The notes: generated by a model from the letters alone, not told the origin. A DNA stretch of 5,228 nt from Anaerolineae bacterium (GCA_030612185.1 JAUWOI010000347.1:1-5228); one strand, 5' to 3'; counted from the first letter of the stretch, positions 1-5,133 are shown. Numbers and translations: made by a program.

Positions 1-480
1 TCTTTCAGTTAATGAACCAAAATTAGCTTGTGATAATTCCAAAAAGTTAGTAGGGCTTACTCCGTCATCTTCAAAAGGTAATTGATTAACATGATCTATT
101 TGGTTATCAATTAAAATGTGTGCATGTACACCTACAGTAGCCCCAGTTGAAGGATCTTCATAGGAGCTTTGATCAAATGCATTTACCACATTTGCAATGG
201 CAGTGGAACTTGGAGTGTGTCCTTCCATGTAATCAAATTCAACGTAAAGATCTGGTATACCGACAATAGGGCACACTGTAGCACCCGTAGGATCTATAGT
301 ATAATCATTTCCAGGAACACAGGATAAGGTATAATATTCGCCTGCCGCTGTTGTTGGAATTTTCAAACCTGCATTTGCACCCATTTCAATTTCCCACAAG
401 TCACAAATTCCATCAAAGTCAGTATCTGCACCATTATCAAGATCTCCACCCATACGCCGGATATCCCACCAGGTCCCCAT
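1..480 (-). CDS. N-terminal part of a secreted metalloprotease-like protein with a calcium-binding motif (runs off left edge)
   Basis: The minus-strand frame is open for 160 codons from ATG 480 to base 1, with a TAG immediately before that ATG. Residues 13-30 contain a D-rich loop (DTDFDGICD, followed by LWE) like thrombospondin type-3 or EF-hand-like calcium sites. Residues 74-90 (IPDLYVEFDYMEGHTP) and the following stretch with HAHILIDNQIDH match, from memory, the front of a domain in large extracellular proteins of AT-rich archaea and some bacteria. In those proteins a zinc HExxH site follows; here it would lie beyond the left edge, so activity is not shown. Three cysteines (26, 54, 70) suit an exported protein. 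No signal peptide is present. The first nine or so residues (MGTWWDIRR) look unrelated to the rest, so the true N-terminus is probably missing and ATG 480 may be accidental. Base composition is roughly 40% GC, well below the genes to the right. Confidence 0.55.
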   Translation of the reverse strand, partial: MGTWWDIRRMGGDLDNGADTDFDGICDLWEIEMGANAGLKIPTTAAGEYYTLSCVPGNDYTIDPTGATVCPIVGIPDLYVEFDYMEGHTPSSTAIANVVNAFDQSSYEDPSTGATVGVHAHILIDNQIDHVNQLPFEDDGVSPTNFLELSQANFGSLTER

Positions 481-487
481 CTAATAG

Positions 488-544
488 CAGTCGCAGCAAA
501 ATCGGCATAAAGCCGACTGATCCCATCCTGAAATGGGCTATCAG
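488..544 (-). terminator. Overlapping hairpins with a U-run: terminator or attenuator-like leader
   Basis: In the leftward transcript three pairings can be drawn. Hairpin A joins 540-544 with 517-521 and 533-537 with 522-526, giving 10 bp with a two-base bulge (538-539) and a six-base loop. Hairpin B is UCGGC/GCCGA (512-516 with 502-506, five-base loop) followed by four U (498-501), a short intrinsic-terminator shape. Pairing C joins CAGUCG (514-519) to CGACUG (488-493) and excludes both B and the base of A. This arrangement sits between a strong promoter (650-678) and the open frame beginning at 480. The pairings are visible directly. Reading them as an attenuator, or as the 3' end of a small RNA of about 145 nt, is inference. 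The B stem is short, so termination could be weak. Confidence 0.35.
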
Positions 545-631
545 ACCCCAAGATGCTGGATAGAAACCTTGATTTCCCTCCATATATAGGGGGAGGCTGC
601 CAATGCACTCGAAGCATTATGCCCCTTTTGC

Positions 632-685
632 TATGACTGTCTAATAGTAATTCTATCATAGAATATATGACTTGTCAATAGTAAT
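632..685. repeat. Pair of imperfect 20-bp direct repeats flanking a palindrome
   Basis: TATGACTGTCTAATAGTAAT (632-651) recurs as TATGACTTGTCAATAGTAAT (666-685); one single-base insertion and one single-base deletion reconcile them. The copies are offset by 34 bp. Between them, 651-663 is the palindrome TTCTAT-C-ATAGAA with perfect 6-bp arms. The right copy covers the -35 box of the leftward promoter, and the palindrome overlaps its -10 box. This is the layout of an operator array, or possibly a duplication scar around a short insertion. Confidence 0.5.
650..678 (-). promoter_or_regulatory. Strong sigma70/sigmaA-type promoter firing leftward
   Basis: On the minus strand TTGACA (678-673, perfect consensus) is followed after exactly 17 bp by TAGAAT (655-650, five of six matches). 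The expected transcript start is near 643, leaving about 160 nt before the ATG at 480. A 6-bp-arm palindrome (651-663) covers the -10 region, so repressor control is plausible. No ribosome-binding site is evident before the ATG at 480, and a 98-codon open frame beginning at 659 starts inside the promoter itself and so cannot be its product. Confidence 0.55.
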
Positions 686-754
686 ATCTTACCTCTTACC
701 GGGGATAGTCCAGAACTTTGAGCAAGACAACGTTGCTGCTGCTGCTTCTCCTCA

Positions 755-1051
755 TCACGTTTCTCCATCGAAGCAATATCGAACCTTATCAAACTGGGCT
801 TTGAGGGCCGCGACCTCAGTTCGGACCTCCTCGGCCGGCGGGCTCTCCAAGAGCACTTGCCCGAAGAACCGGGCGATGCGTGCCATCTCCCGTGAGCCCA
901 TTCCCCAGCGTGTGACTTCGTGCACAGCCAGGCGCACTACGCTGGGGTTATGTAACGCCCGAAGCGGGTCTCAGGGCAGCAGGTTCATATTGCAGATGAT
1001 GTGGGCCGACTCCAGCGCGGCCGCTTTGCCTACTCCTTGCTTGCTCCACTC
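755..1051 (-). pseudogene. glyA: C-terminal relic of serine hydroxymethyltransferase with an in-frame stop
   Basis: Read leftward from about 1051, the frame gives a stretch ending AHIICNMNLLP, then TGA (973-971), then DPLRALHNPS and VRLAVHEVTRWGMG, ending RYCFDGET and a double TGA. HIICNMNLLP-x-DP and the (V)RL-x-V-x-E-x-TRWGM segment are recognisable as the C-terminal domain of GlyA, the PLP enzyme that interconverts serine and glycine with tetrahydrofolate. GlyA is normally 410-450 residues; only about 98 codons remain. The catalytic lysine region and the whole large domain are absent, because the phosphodiesterase stop codon (1060-1062) lies where the gene should continue. The in-frame TGA most likely replaces a GGA glycine codon. 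Two independent lesions (truncation and nonsense) make this a dead fragment. A piece from 937 downward could be translated from a GTG, but would be only 60 residues. Confidence 0.75.
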
Positions 1052-1059
1052 GGGTCTAT

Positions 1060-1800
1060 TCACCCGTTACGTTCTAGCGCGGTTTCGAGGACACCACGCA
1101 GGACATCGGGGACGTTGGTGATGATGCCATCTACGCCCAGGCCGATGAGGCGGCGCATCTCGTCCGGGTCGTCCACCGTCCAGGTGTTCACCCGGTAGCC
1201 GCGCCGCCGCGCCCAGGCCACGTAGCGTGCGTCCACCATTGTGTGCTCGGGGTGGCGGGCTTCGTGGGGGACCAGGGGGGCCAGCCAGGCGCGGCGCAGA
1301 GGTAGCGGGAGGCTGGGGGAATAGAGCAGCCCTACCGGAATGTGGGGAGCGATTTTCTTGGCCCGCCGTAGGGAGAGGGGGTTGAACGACGAGAAAAGCA
1401 CGTTGTTGCCCAGGTTGTGCTGTTCGACCTCGGTAATGACCGCTCGCTCCAGCCCGTTGTCGCGCAAACTCGTGCTTTTCAGTTCGATATTCAAGAGCAG
1501 TCGGCTCCCCACTGCCTCCAGCACTTCTTCCAACGTGGGGATGCGCTCGCCGGCGAAGGCCGGATCAAAGTGGGAGCCGGCATCGAGTTGCTTGAGTTGG
1601 GCGAGTCTCATTTCCGCCACCCGGCCGCTGCCATCGGTGGTGCGGTCCACGTTGAAGTCGTGGATGACCACCACCACGCCGTCGGCTGAGAGATGGACGT
1701 CGAATTCAACTCCATCGGCGCCCAGTTCCATGGCCTTCTCAAAGGCGGCCAATGTGTTGGGCGGTGCGGCGGCGCTGGCCCCACGGTGGGCAATATTCAC
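1060..1800 (-). CDS. ugpQ: Glycerophosphodiester phosphodiesterase, cytoplasmic type
   Basis: The enzyme hydrolyses deacylated phospholipid headgroups (glycerophosphodiesters) to glycerol-3-phosphate and an alcohol, using a TIM-barrel and a divalent metal. From GTG 1800 the protein is 246 aa, the usual size for the short bacterial family. Visible motifs are HRGAS (H5, R6), NTLAAF (15-20), the metal ligands E32 and D34 in GVEFDVHLS, catalytic H48 in VIHD, and E106 in NIELK. The C-terminus NTWTVDDPDEMRRLIGLGVDGIITNVP is typical. There is no signal peptide, so it should act in the cytosol. The frame stays open to a TTG at 1827, but those extra nine residues are encoded by an 8-bp tandem repeat and are absent from the family, so GTG 1800 is preferred; TTG 1803 is also possible. 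No clear Shine-Dalgarno is seen. The start lies 36 bp after the ATPase stop, so co-transcription is likely. The gene ends against a glyA relic. The symbol could equally be glpQ. Confidence 0.9.
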   Translation of the reverse strand: MNIAHRGASAAAPPNTLAAFEKAMELGADGVEFDVHLSADGVVVVIHDFNVDRTTDGSGRVAEMRLAQLKQLDAGSHFDPAFAGERIPTLEEVLEAVGSRLLLNIELKSTSLRDNGLERAVITEVEQHNLGNNVLFSSFNPLSLRRAKKIAPHIPVGLLYSPSLPLPLRRAWLAPLVPHEARHPEHTMVDARYVAWARRRGYRVNTWTVDDPDEMRRLIGLGVDGIITNVPDVLRGVLETALERNG

Positions 1801-1848
1801 CAATCTACCAATGTACCAATCTACCAATCTACCGACCTATATATCTAC
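1801..1848. repeat. 8-bp tandem repeat (CAATCTAC)n spanning a gene junction
   Basis: Read on the plus strand there are three exact CAATCTAC units (1801-1808, 1817-1824, 1825-1832) and one CAATGTAC (1809-1816), then two decayed units (1833-1840, 1841-1848). On the coding strand the unit is GTAGATTG. The array supplies the last codons and the TAG stop of the ATPase gene (1837-1839) and fills the whole spacer up to the phosphodiesterase start. Because 8 is not a multiple of 3, a change in unit number shifts any frame read through it. Confidence 0.85.
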
Positions 1849-3129
1849 GAAGTAAGCGTGGCAGGCACGGCCAATCAGGTCTTTGCTCAGCGTAGGTGGT
1901 ACGTTCAGATAGCGGGCGATGTCACGCAATTGATCTACGATGTCGCGGGGATGGCAGGCCCGCCTGGGTTGATTCCGTTTGAGGTAGTGCTCTTGGATCA
2001 GGTAGGCCAGTCCTCGGCCGTCGTAAGGCACGCCTCTTGACGCACATACCCGTCGGAAGATCTCGCGGTACTCGTCCCATGTGGGGTCTTTGACCTCGAT
2101 CTTGTGGCGGATGCGTCGCAGGAAGGCTTCGTCCACCAGGTCGCGGGGGGCCAGGTTAGTTGCAAAGACGATTAGCACGTCAAACGGAATCTCTATCTTG
2201 CGGCCAGTGTGGAGAGTCAGGTAGTCCACGCGCTTCTCCAGAGGCACGATCCAGCGATTGAGCAGGTCGCGAGGACGGGCTTGCTGGCGGCCGAAGTCGT
2301 CAATCAACAGCATGCCACCGTTGGCCTTCACCTGGAAAGGAGCCTCGTAATACTTGTTGTTCTCGTCGTACACCAGGTCGAGTGCTGCCAGTGTCAGTTC
2401 TCCACCGGTGATGATGACCGGTCGCTGGATGTGCATCCAGCGCTGGTCGTGAGCCCGGTTGGTGGAGGACGAAGCCTCCGCCAGCACGTGGTTGACGTAG
2501 TCGAAGATTCTGATGACATGACCGCCCACCTCCATCGCGTGGGGGATGTACATCACGTCGCCCAGCATCATCTGACCGATGCTCTCGGCGATGGCGGTCT
2601 TGCCGTTGCCTGGATGGCCGAAGAGGAAGATGGAGCGACCTGAGTTGACCGCCGGGCCCAATTGCGCGAAGGCTTCCTCGCTGATGACCATGTGGGCCAG
2701 AGCCTGGCGCATCGTGCGCTGGTGGACGACGACATTGCCCAATGACTGGCGGTGGAGGGCTTCGGTATAGGCCTCCAGCGTGACGGGTGCAGGGCCGGCA
2801 TATTGGCTGCGGTCGAGCGCCTCGCGCGCCATAGCACGCCCCTTGTCGGAGATGGCGTACTGGTAGGCTGCTTCTGCGAATCCACCGGCCCCTTTCACTT
2901 CACATAACTTCTCTCGCTTGAGAAATTCCAGTACATGATCTACCACGCTAGGGTAGGGGAGCTTCATACGCTCGGCCAGTTCGTAGCCCGAAAGGTTGCC
3001 CTCAGAGTATATGATCTTGAGCGCCAGGTCGGTCATGAAGCCCAGACTAAGCCCCGTCTCTTTGATCGAGGTTGGTGTGGGTGGAACGAAGGGGATTGAG
3101 GCCGGAGAGGTTGATCCATGCTGTCCCAT
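1837..3129 (-). CDS. AAA+ ATPase with N-terminal winged-helix domain
   Basis: The protein has 430 aa. Residues about 31-105 look like a winged helix: a LALKIIYSEGNLSGYELAERM helical region, a recognition-helix-like PYPSVVDHVLEFLKRE, then a wing and YAISDKGRAMA. The AAA+ core follows: Walker A GHPGNGKT (171-178), Walker B MLLIDD (273-278, ending DD rather than DE), sensor-1 Asn in FATN (N325), an arginine-finger-like FLRRIRHK (337-343), and a sensor-2-like RRACHPRD (389-396). The core resembles MoxR or IstB/DnaC-type ATPases, which remodel protein or nucleoprotein complexes. The substrate is unknown and I do not know a named family. No membrane segment or signal is seen. ATG 3129 is supported by AGGAG 9 bp upstream and a good promoter; M32 is a less likely start. 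The last residues and stop codon lie in an 8-bp tandem repeat, so the C-terminal end may be variable. The phosphodiesterase follows on the same strand. Confidence 0.85.
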   Translation of the reverse strand: MGQHGSTSPASIPFVPPTPTSIKETGLSLGFMTDLALKIIYSEGNLSGYELAERMKLPYPSVVDHVLEFLKREKLCEVKGAGGFAEAAYQYAISDKGRAMAREALDRSQYAGPAPVTLEAYTEALHRQSLGNVVVHQRTMRQALAHMVISEEAFAQLGPAVNSGRSIFLFGHPGNGKTAIAESIGQMMLGDVMYIPHAMEVGGHVIRIFDYVNHVLAEASSSTNRAHDQRWMHIQRPVIITGGELTLAALDLVYDENNKYYEAPFQVKANGGMLLIDDFGRQQARPRDLLNRWIVPLEKRVDYLTLHTGRKIEIPFDVLIVFATNLAPRDLVDEAFLRRIRHKIEVKDPTWDEYREIFRRVCASRGVPYDGRGLAYLIQEHYLKRNQPRRACHPRDIVDQLRDIARYLNVPPTLSKDLIGRACHAYFVDI

Positions 3130-3138
3130 ATTCCCATA

Positions 3139-3143
3139 CTCCT
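3139..3143 (-). promoter_or_regulatory. Ribosome-binding site of the AAA+ ATPase gene
   Basis: AGGAG on the minus strand, 9 bp before ATG 3129. It fixes the longest ATG start of this gene and sits within a leader of about 28 nt below the predicted transcript start. Confidence 0.65.
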
Positions 3144-3163
3144 ATTCTCTCACAAGTGCGCGT

Positions 3164-3192
3164 ATTATACTATCGGTGGCCAGAAGCGGCAA
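3164..3192 (-). promoter_or_regulatory. Promoter of the AAA+ ATPase gene
   Basis: TTGCCG (3192-3187, four of six matches to the -35 consensus), a 17-bp spacer, then TATAAT (3169-3164, perfect -10). The predicted start is near 3157. The edge of a perfect 27-bp palindrome lies 2 bp upstream of the -35 box, close enough to affect expression if a protein binds it. Confidence 0.6.
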
Positions 3193-3194
3193 TC

Positions 3195-3221
3195 GTCGGA
3201 CAAGTTGCCAACTTGTCCGAC
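3195..3221. repeat. Perfect 27-bp palindrome between the zincin and ATPase genes
   Basis: GTCGGACAAGTTG (3195-3207) and its exact reverse complement (3209-3221) flank a single base. It lies 12 bp past the zincin stop codon and 2 bp upstream of the ATPase -35 box. As RNA it would fold into a GC-rich stem with a minimal loop but has no following U-run, so it is an imperfect intrinsic terminator. It could be a dispersed palindromic element, an operator, or a transcription barrier. Confidence 0.8.
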
Positions 3222-3233
3222 AGAGCTGTTCGT

Positions 3234-3602
3234 TCAGTATGCCCCTATCTCCCGCAGCCGTTCATCGTTGATGCCGAAGTGATGCGCTATCTCGTGGTGC
3301 AGGACATGGTAGACAGTTGCACGCACTTCTTCCAACGTGCGGCAGCGCATCTCGATTGGGCGTTGATAGATGCTGATCTTGTCCGGCAGGACCAGGCCGT
3401 AGTTGTGAGTGCGTTTTGCCTGTGGGACGCCGTGGTAGAAACCCAGAAGTTGCGCCGGATGGCGTACCCCGGCCAGTCGCAGCGTCTTCTGGTTCGGCCA
3501 GTCCTCGACGACTATCTCGACGTTGTCCAGTTTCTCTCGGAAGGGCTCGGGCAGGTCGTTCAGTGCCGCAGCCACCAGATGCTCGAAGGCGTGGAGGTCC
3601 AT
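3234..3602 (-). CDS. Minimal zincin-like metallopeptidase family protein
   Basis: A 122-aa cytoplasmic protein of the small zincin family often annotated metallopeptidase family protein (Zincin_1, formerly DUF1025; assigned from memory). The decisive motif is HEIAHHFGIND at 103-113: H103 and H107 as zinc ligands, E104 as general base, and D113 as the likely third ligand in the HExxHxxGxxD pattern. The preceding region also fits: LPEPFREKLDNVEIVVED (17-34), LLGFYHGVP (52-60), LPDKISIYQRPIE (72-84). Length is close to family norm (about 110-140) and the protein appears intact. Substrates of this family are not established, to my knowledge. ATG 3602 lies only 9 bp from an extended -10 element, implying a nearly leaderless mRNA, which also explains the lack of a Shine-Dalgarno. 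The gene seems to be its own transcription unit, separated from the ATPase gene by a palindrome and a fresh promoter. Confidence 0.88.
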   Translation of the reverse strand: MDLHAFEHLVAAALNDLPEPFREKLDNVEIVVEDWPNQKTLRLAGVRHPAQLLGFYHGVPQAKRTHNYGLVLPDKISIYQRPIEMRCRTLEEVRATVYHVLHHEIAHHFGINDERLREIGAY

Positions 3603-3611
3603 GATGGGCGC

Positions 3612-3620
3612 ATTATACCA
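3612..3620 (-). promoter_or_regulatory. Extended -10 promoter directly upstream of the zincin gene
   Basis: TGGTATAAT on the minus strand is a perfect extended -10 (TGnTATAAT). No convincing -35 box is seen at 16-18 bp. Only 9 bp separate the -10 from ATG 3602, so transcription should start at or within a base or two of the start codon. Confidence 0.55.
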
Positions 3621-3779
3621 TTAACTGTGCGATTTGGCATCATGCGTCAGTCTCCCAAACCCTCCAACACCTGCCCAACTTGTGGCAGAACCTGCGATCC
3701 TTAGCAGCGTGTCAACCTGCCCCTCGATGTTCAAAGTGTCGTTCTAACGAAGCCGCGAAACAGGCCGCGATACGGCGGC
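3621..3779. other. Intergenic gap between phosphofructokinase and zincin genes
   Basis: No credible gene is seen. There is a weak six-base inverted repeat AGCCGC/GCGGCT near 3754-3780 just past the phosphofructokinase stop, without a U-run. A stretch at about 3674-3698 (CAACTTGTGGCAGAACCTGC) shares the eight bases CAACTTGT with the palindrome at 3195-3221, which may hint at a related dispersed element. A 20-codon plus-strand frame at 3642-3704 has a CPTCGRTC pattern but no support as a gene. Confidence 0.4.
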
Positions 3780-5078
3780 TCATGAGACGCGATAGGCTTG
3801 CGGGACGTAGGCCGGAAGGCGCTTCTCGGCGAAGACCATCTTGAGTCGTGCGAAGCGTTGCAGCCCTCCCACCAGCGGGACGCTGGGCCAGTCGTCGCCG
3901 ATGAGCGGGCGGGCATAACGCACGAAGTCGTCGGTGACGTCGGTCCGCGACGGCGCGATCCACGCCGCTGGGAATGTCCGCTCGGAGTTGGCGACCGCCT
4001 CCAACGGCACTTTGTCGTAGTGCACACGGTAGACAGGGCTGGGTTCGCGCAAGATAGTCGCCATGTAGCCGGAGCCCTCCTCCACGGCGATCCACGCGGC
4101 CTTCTGGCCCACCCGGTAGGCCTCCTCCAGATCCACCGTCGAGGCGTAGATGATGCTGTCACGCTGGTCGGTGCCGGGGACGTTGCCCCGCGCCGCGCCC
4201 CGGACTGCCAGTCCCACCTCGTTCAGGTAGTTGACCACGGTCTGCTCAACGCTCATCAGGCTGGAGGAGAACGTCGTGTGGCCGAAAGCGTCCCTGCGCT
4301 CACCGACCTCTCCCACATCGAACCCCTCACTGACGACGACGATGGCCCGTCCGCGCTCCCGGAGCAGGTCGTTGACCCGGTCGGCCAGTTCCTCCAGGTT
4401 GAGGCCGGATTCCCGCAGGAAGATCAAGAGTGGCATTGCCCGGTCTGGGTCGGCCAGGCGGGCTGCGGCGGGGATGAAGCCGATCTTGCGGCCCATCGCC
4501 TGGAGCACGAGTACCGGGTCGGAAGGGCAGGCGCCAGCGTTCTCCTGGTTGGCGTTCTGGACGTTGAGCGCCCAATAGCGGGCCACGCTGCCATAGCCGG
4601 GGGTATGGTCAATCAGTTTGCTGTTTCCATCCAGTGCACCGCCGACGTCGTTGTCAATTGTCTTCGGCACGCCGGTGGCTACCAGGCCCAGCCCCCGCTC
4701 GTGGGCCAACTGCGCCATCTTGTGGGCCGTGTCCATCGAATAGTTGCCGCCGATGTAGAAGAAGTAGCCCACATTGTGGGCTTTGAGGACCTCGATCACG
4801 CGCTCGAAGTCTTCCTCGTGCCGCAGTTTATAGCGGCAGGTGCCGACAGCCCCGGCGGCTGGAGTGACCCGCAGCAGGCGGATCTCCTCCTCGTCCTGCG
4901 CCGAAAGGTCCAGCAACTCCTCTTTCAGGATGCCCTCGATGCCGTGGATCCCGCCGTAGATGGTGCCAAAGTGGTCCGGCATAACGCGGCACATCTCGAT
5001 GATGCCCCGCAGTGAGTTATTGATCACCGGCGACGGCCCGCCGGATTGGGCGACGACGACGTTCTTTGGTTTCGCCAT
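3780..5078 (-). CDS. pfp: 6-phosphofructokinase family, probable PPi-dependent type with an altered GGxxS motif
   Basis: Phosphorylates fructose-6-phosphate to fructose-1,6-bisphosphate in glycolysis; PPi-dependent members are reversible. The 432-aa protein starts at ATG 5078, where GGAGG lies 8 bp upstream; an in-frame TTG at 5093 overlaps that RBS and is rejected. Motifs: GGPSPVINN (13-21), PKTIDND (138-144) with catalytic D142 and the K139 that marks PPi users, MGRKIG (195-200), SEGFD (250-254), and GTDQRD (302-307), a substrate-binding region. The loop usually written GGDGS in ATP enzymes, and GGDDS or GGNDS in PPi enzymes as I recall them, here reads GGNYS (110-114). Tyr113 replaces the residue that discriminates ATP from PPi, and Asn112 replaces the usual Asp. 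The codon is TAT, one base from GAT (Asp). Either this is a real variant or a base error. Length fits the PPi-type clade, longer than the 320-aa ATP type. No frameshift is seen. Confidence 0.88.
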   Translation of the reverse strand: MAKPKNVVVAQSGGPSPVINNSLRGIIEMCRVMPDHFGTIYGGIHGIEGILKEELLDLSAQDEEEIRLLRVTPAAGAVGTCRYKLRHEEDFERVIEVLKAHNVGYFFYIGGNYSMDTAHKMAQLAHERGLGLVATGVPKTIDNDVGGALDGNSKLIDHTPGYGSVARYWALNVQNANQENAGACPSDPVLVLQAMGRKIGFIPAAARLADPDRAMPLLIFLRESGLNLEELADRVNDLLRERGRAIVVVSEGFDVGEVGERRDAFGHTTFSSSLMSVEQTVVNYLNEVGLAVRGAARGNVPGTDQRDSIIYASTVDLEEAYRVGQKAAWIAVEEGSGYMATILREPSPVYRVHYDKVPLEAVANSERTFPAAWIAPSRTDVTDDFVRYARPLIGDDWPSVPLVGGLQRFARLKMVFAEKRLPAYVPQAYRVS

Positions 5079-5086
5079 TCTGTTTT

Positions 5087-5091
5087 CCTCC
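5087..5091 (-). promoter_or_regulatory. pfp: Ribosome-binding site of the phosphofructokinase gene
   Basis: GGAGG on the minus strand, 8 bp before ATG 5078. It decides the start against the longer TTG 5093 frame, which would include the RBS in the coding region. Confidence 0.75.
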
Positions 5092-5099
5092 AATGAGCC

Positions 5100-5133
5100 A
5101 GAAACCGGGTTTTTTCCGAAAAACCCGGTTTCT
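5100..5133. terminator. Perfect 15-bp-arm hairpin between two genes
   Basis: AGAAACCGGGTTTTT (5100-5114) and its exact reverse complement (5119-5133) flank a TCCG loop. It begins 3 bp past the stop codon of the upstream gene and ends 8 bp before the phosphofructokinase RBS. In the leftward RNA the stem closes with GGUUUCU and then GGC, so the U-tract is broken by C. Rightward it continues into UUUUCU, a better tract, though nothing is known to be transcribed that way. It could act as a terminator for the upstream gene or be a dispersed palindromic element; the AAACCGGGTTT core looks familiar from intergenic repeats of cyanobacteria and Chloroflexota, from memory only. Confidence 0.65.

Noticed and set aside
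545..580. Single CRISPR-repeat-like stretch (GGATAGAAACC)
   Set aside because: No second copy with spacer-length separation anywhere in the window, so there is no array.
363..659. 98-codon minus-strand frame starting at 659
   Set aside because: Its start lies within the -10/spacer of the promoter, it has no RBS, and past about 450 it reads the metalloprotease-like gene in the wrong frame.
728..746. GCTGCTGCTGCTT trinucleotide run
   Set aside because: Only four units, outside any intact gene; too short to call a meaningful microsatellite.
672..1121. 149-codon plus-strand open frame
   Set aside because: It crosses the glyA relic antisense; the minus strand carries real GlyA motifs, while the plus translation has none.
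1340..1855. 171-codon plus-strand open frame over the phosphodiesterase
   Set aside because: Serine-rich shadow of a well-supported minus-strand gene, with no recognisable domain.
3642..3704. 20-codon plus-strand peptide with CPTCGRTC, zinc-ribbon-like
   Set aside because: Too short, no RBS, and the surrounding bases resemble a short intergenic element; the cysteine pattern can be chance.
3700..3740. TTGACA on the minus strand near 3715 as a second promoter for the zincin gene
   Set aside because: No acceptable -10 hexamer at 16-18 bp; the extended -10 at 3612-3620 is far better placed.
3798..5015. 405-codon plus-strand open frame
   Set aside because: It lies antisense to the phosphofructokinase gene, whose motifs are unmistakable; the plus-strand translation is histidine/valine-rich with no family motifs, as expected from a high-GC shadow frame.
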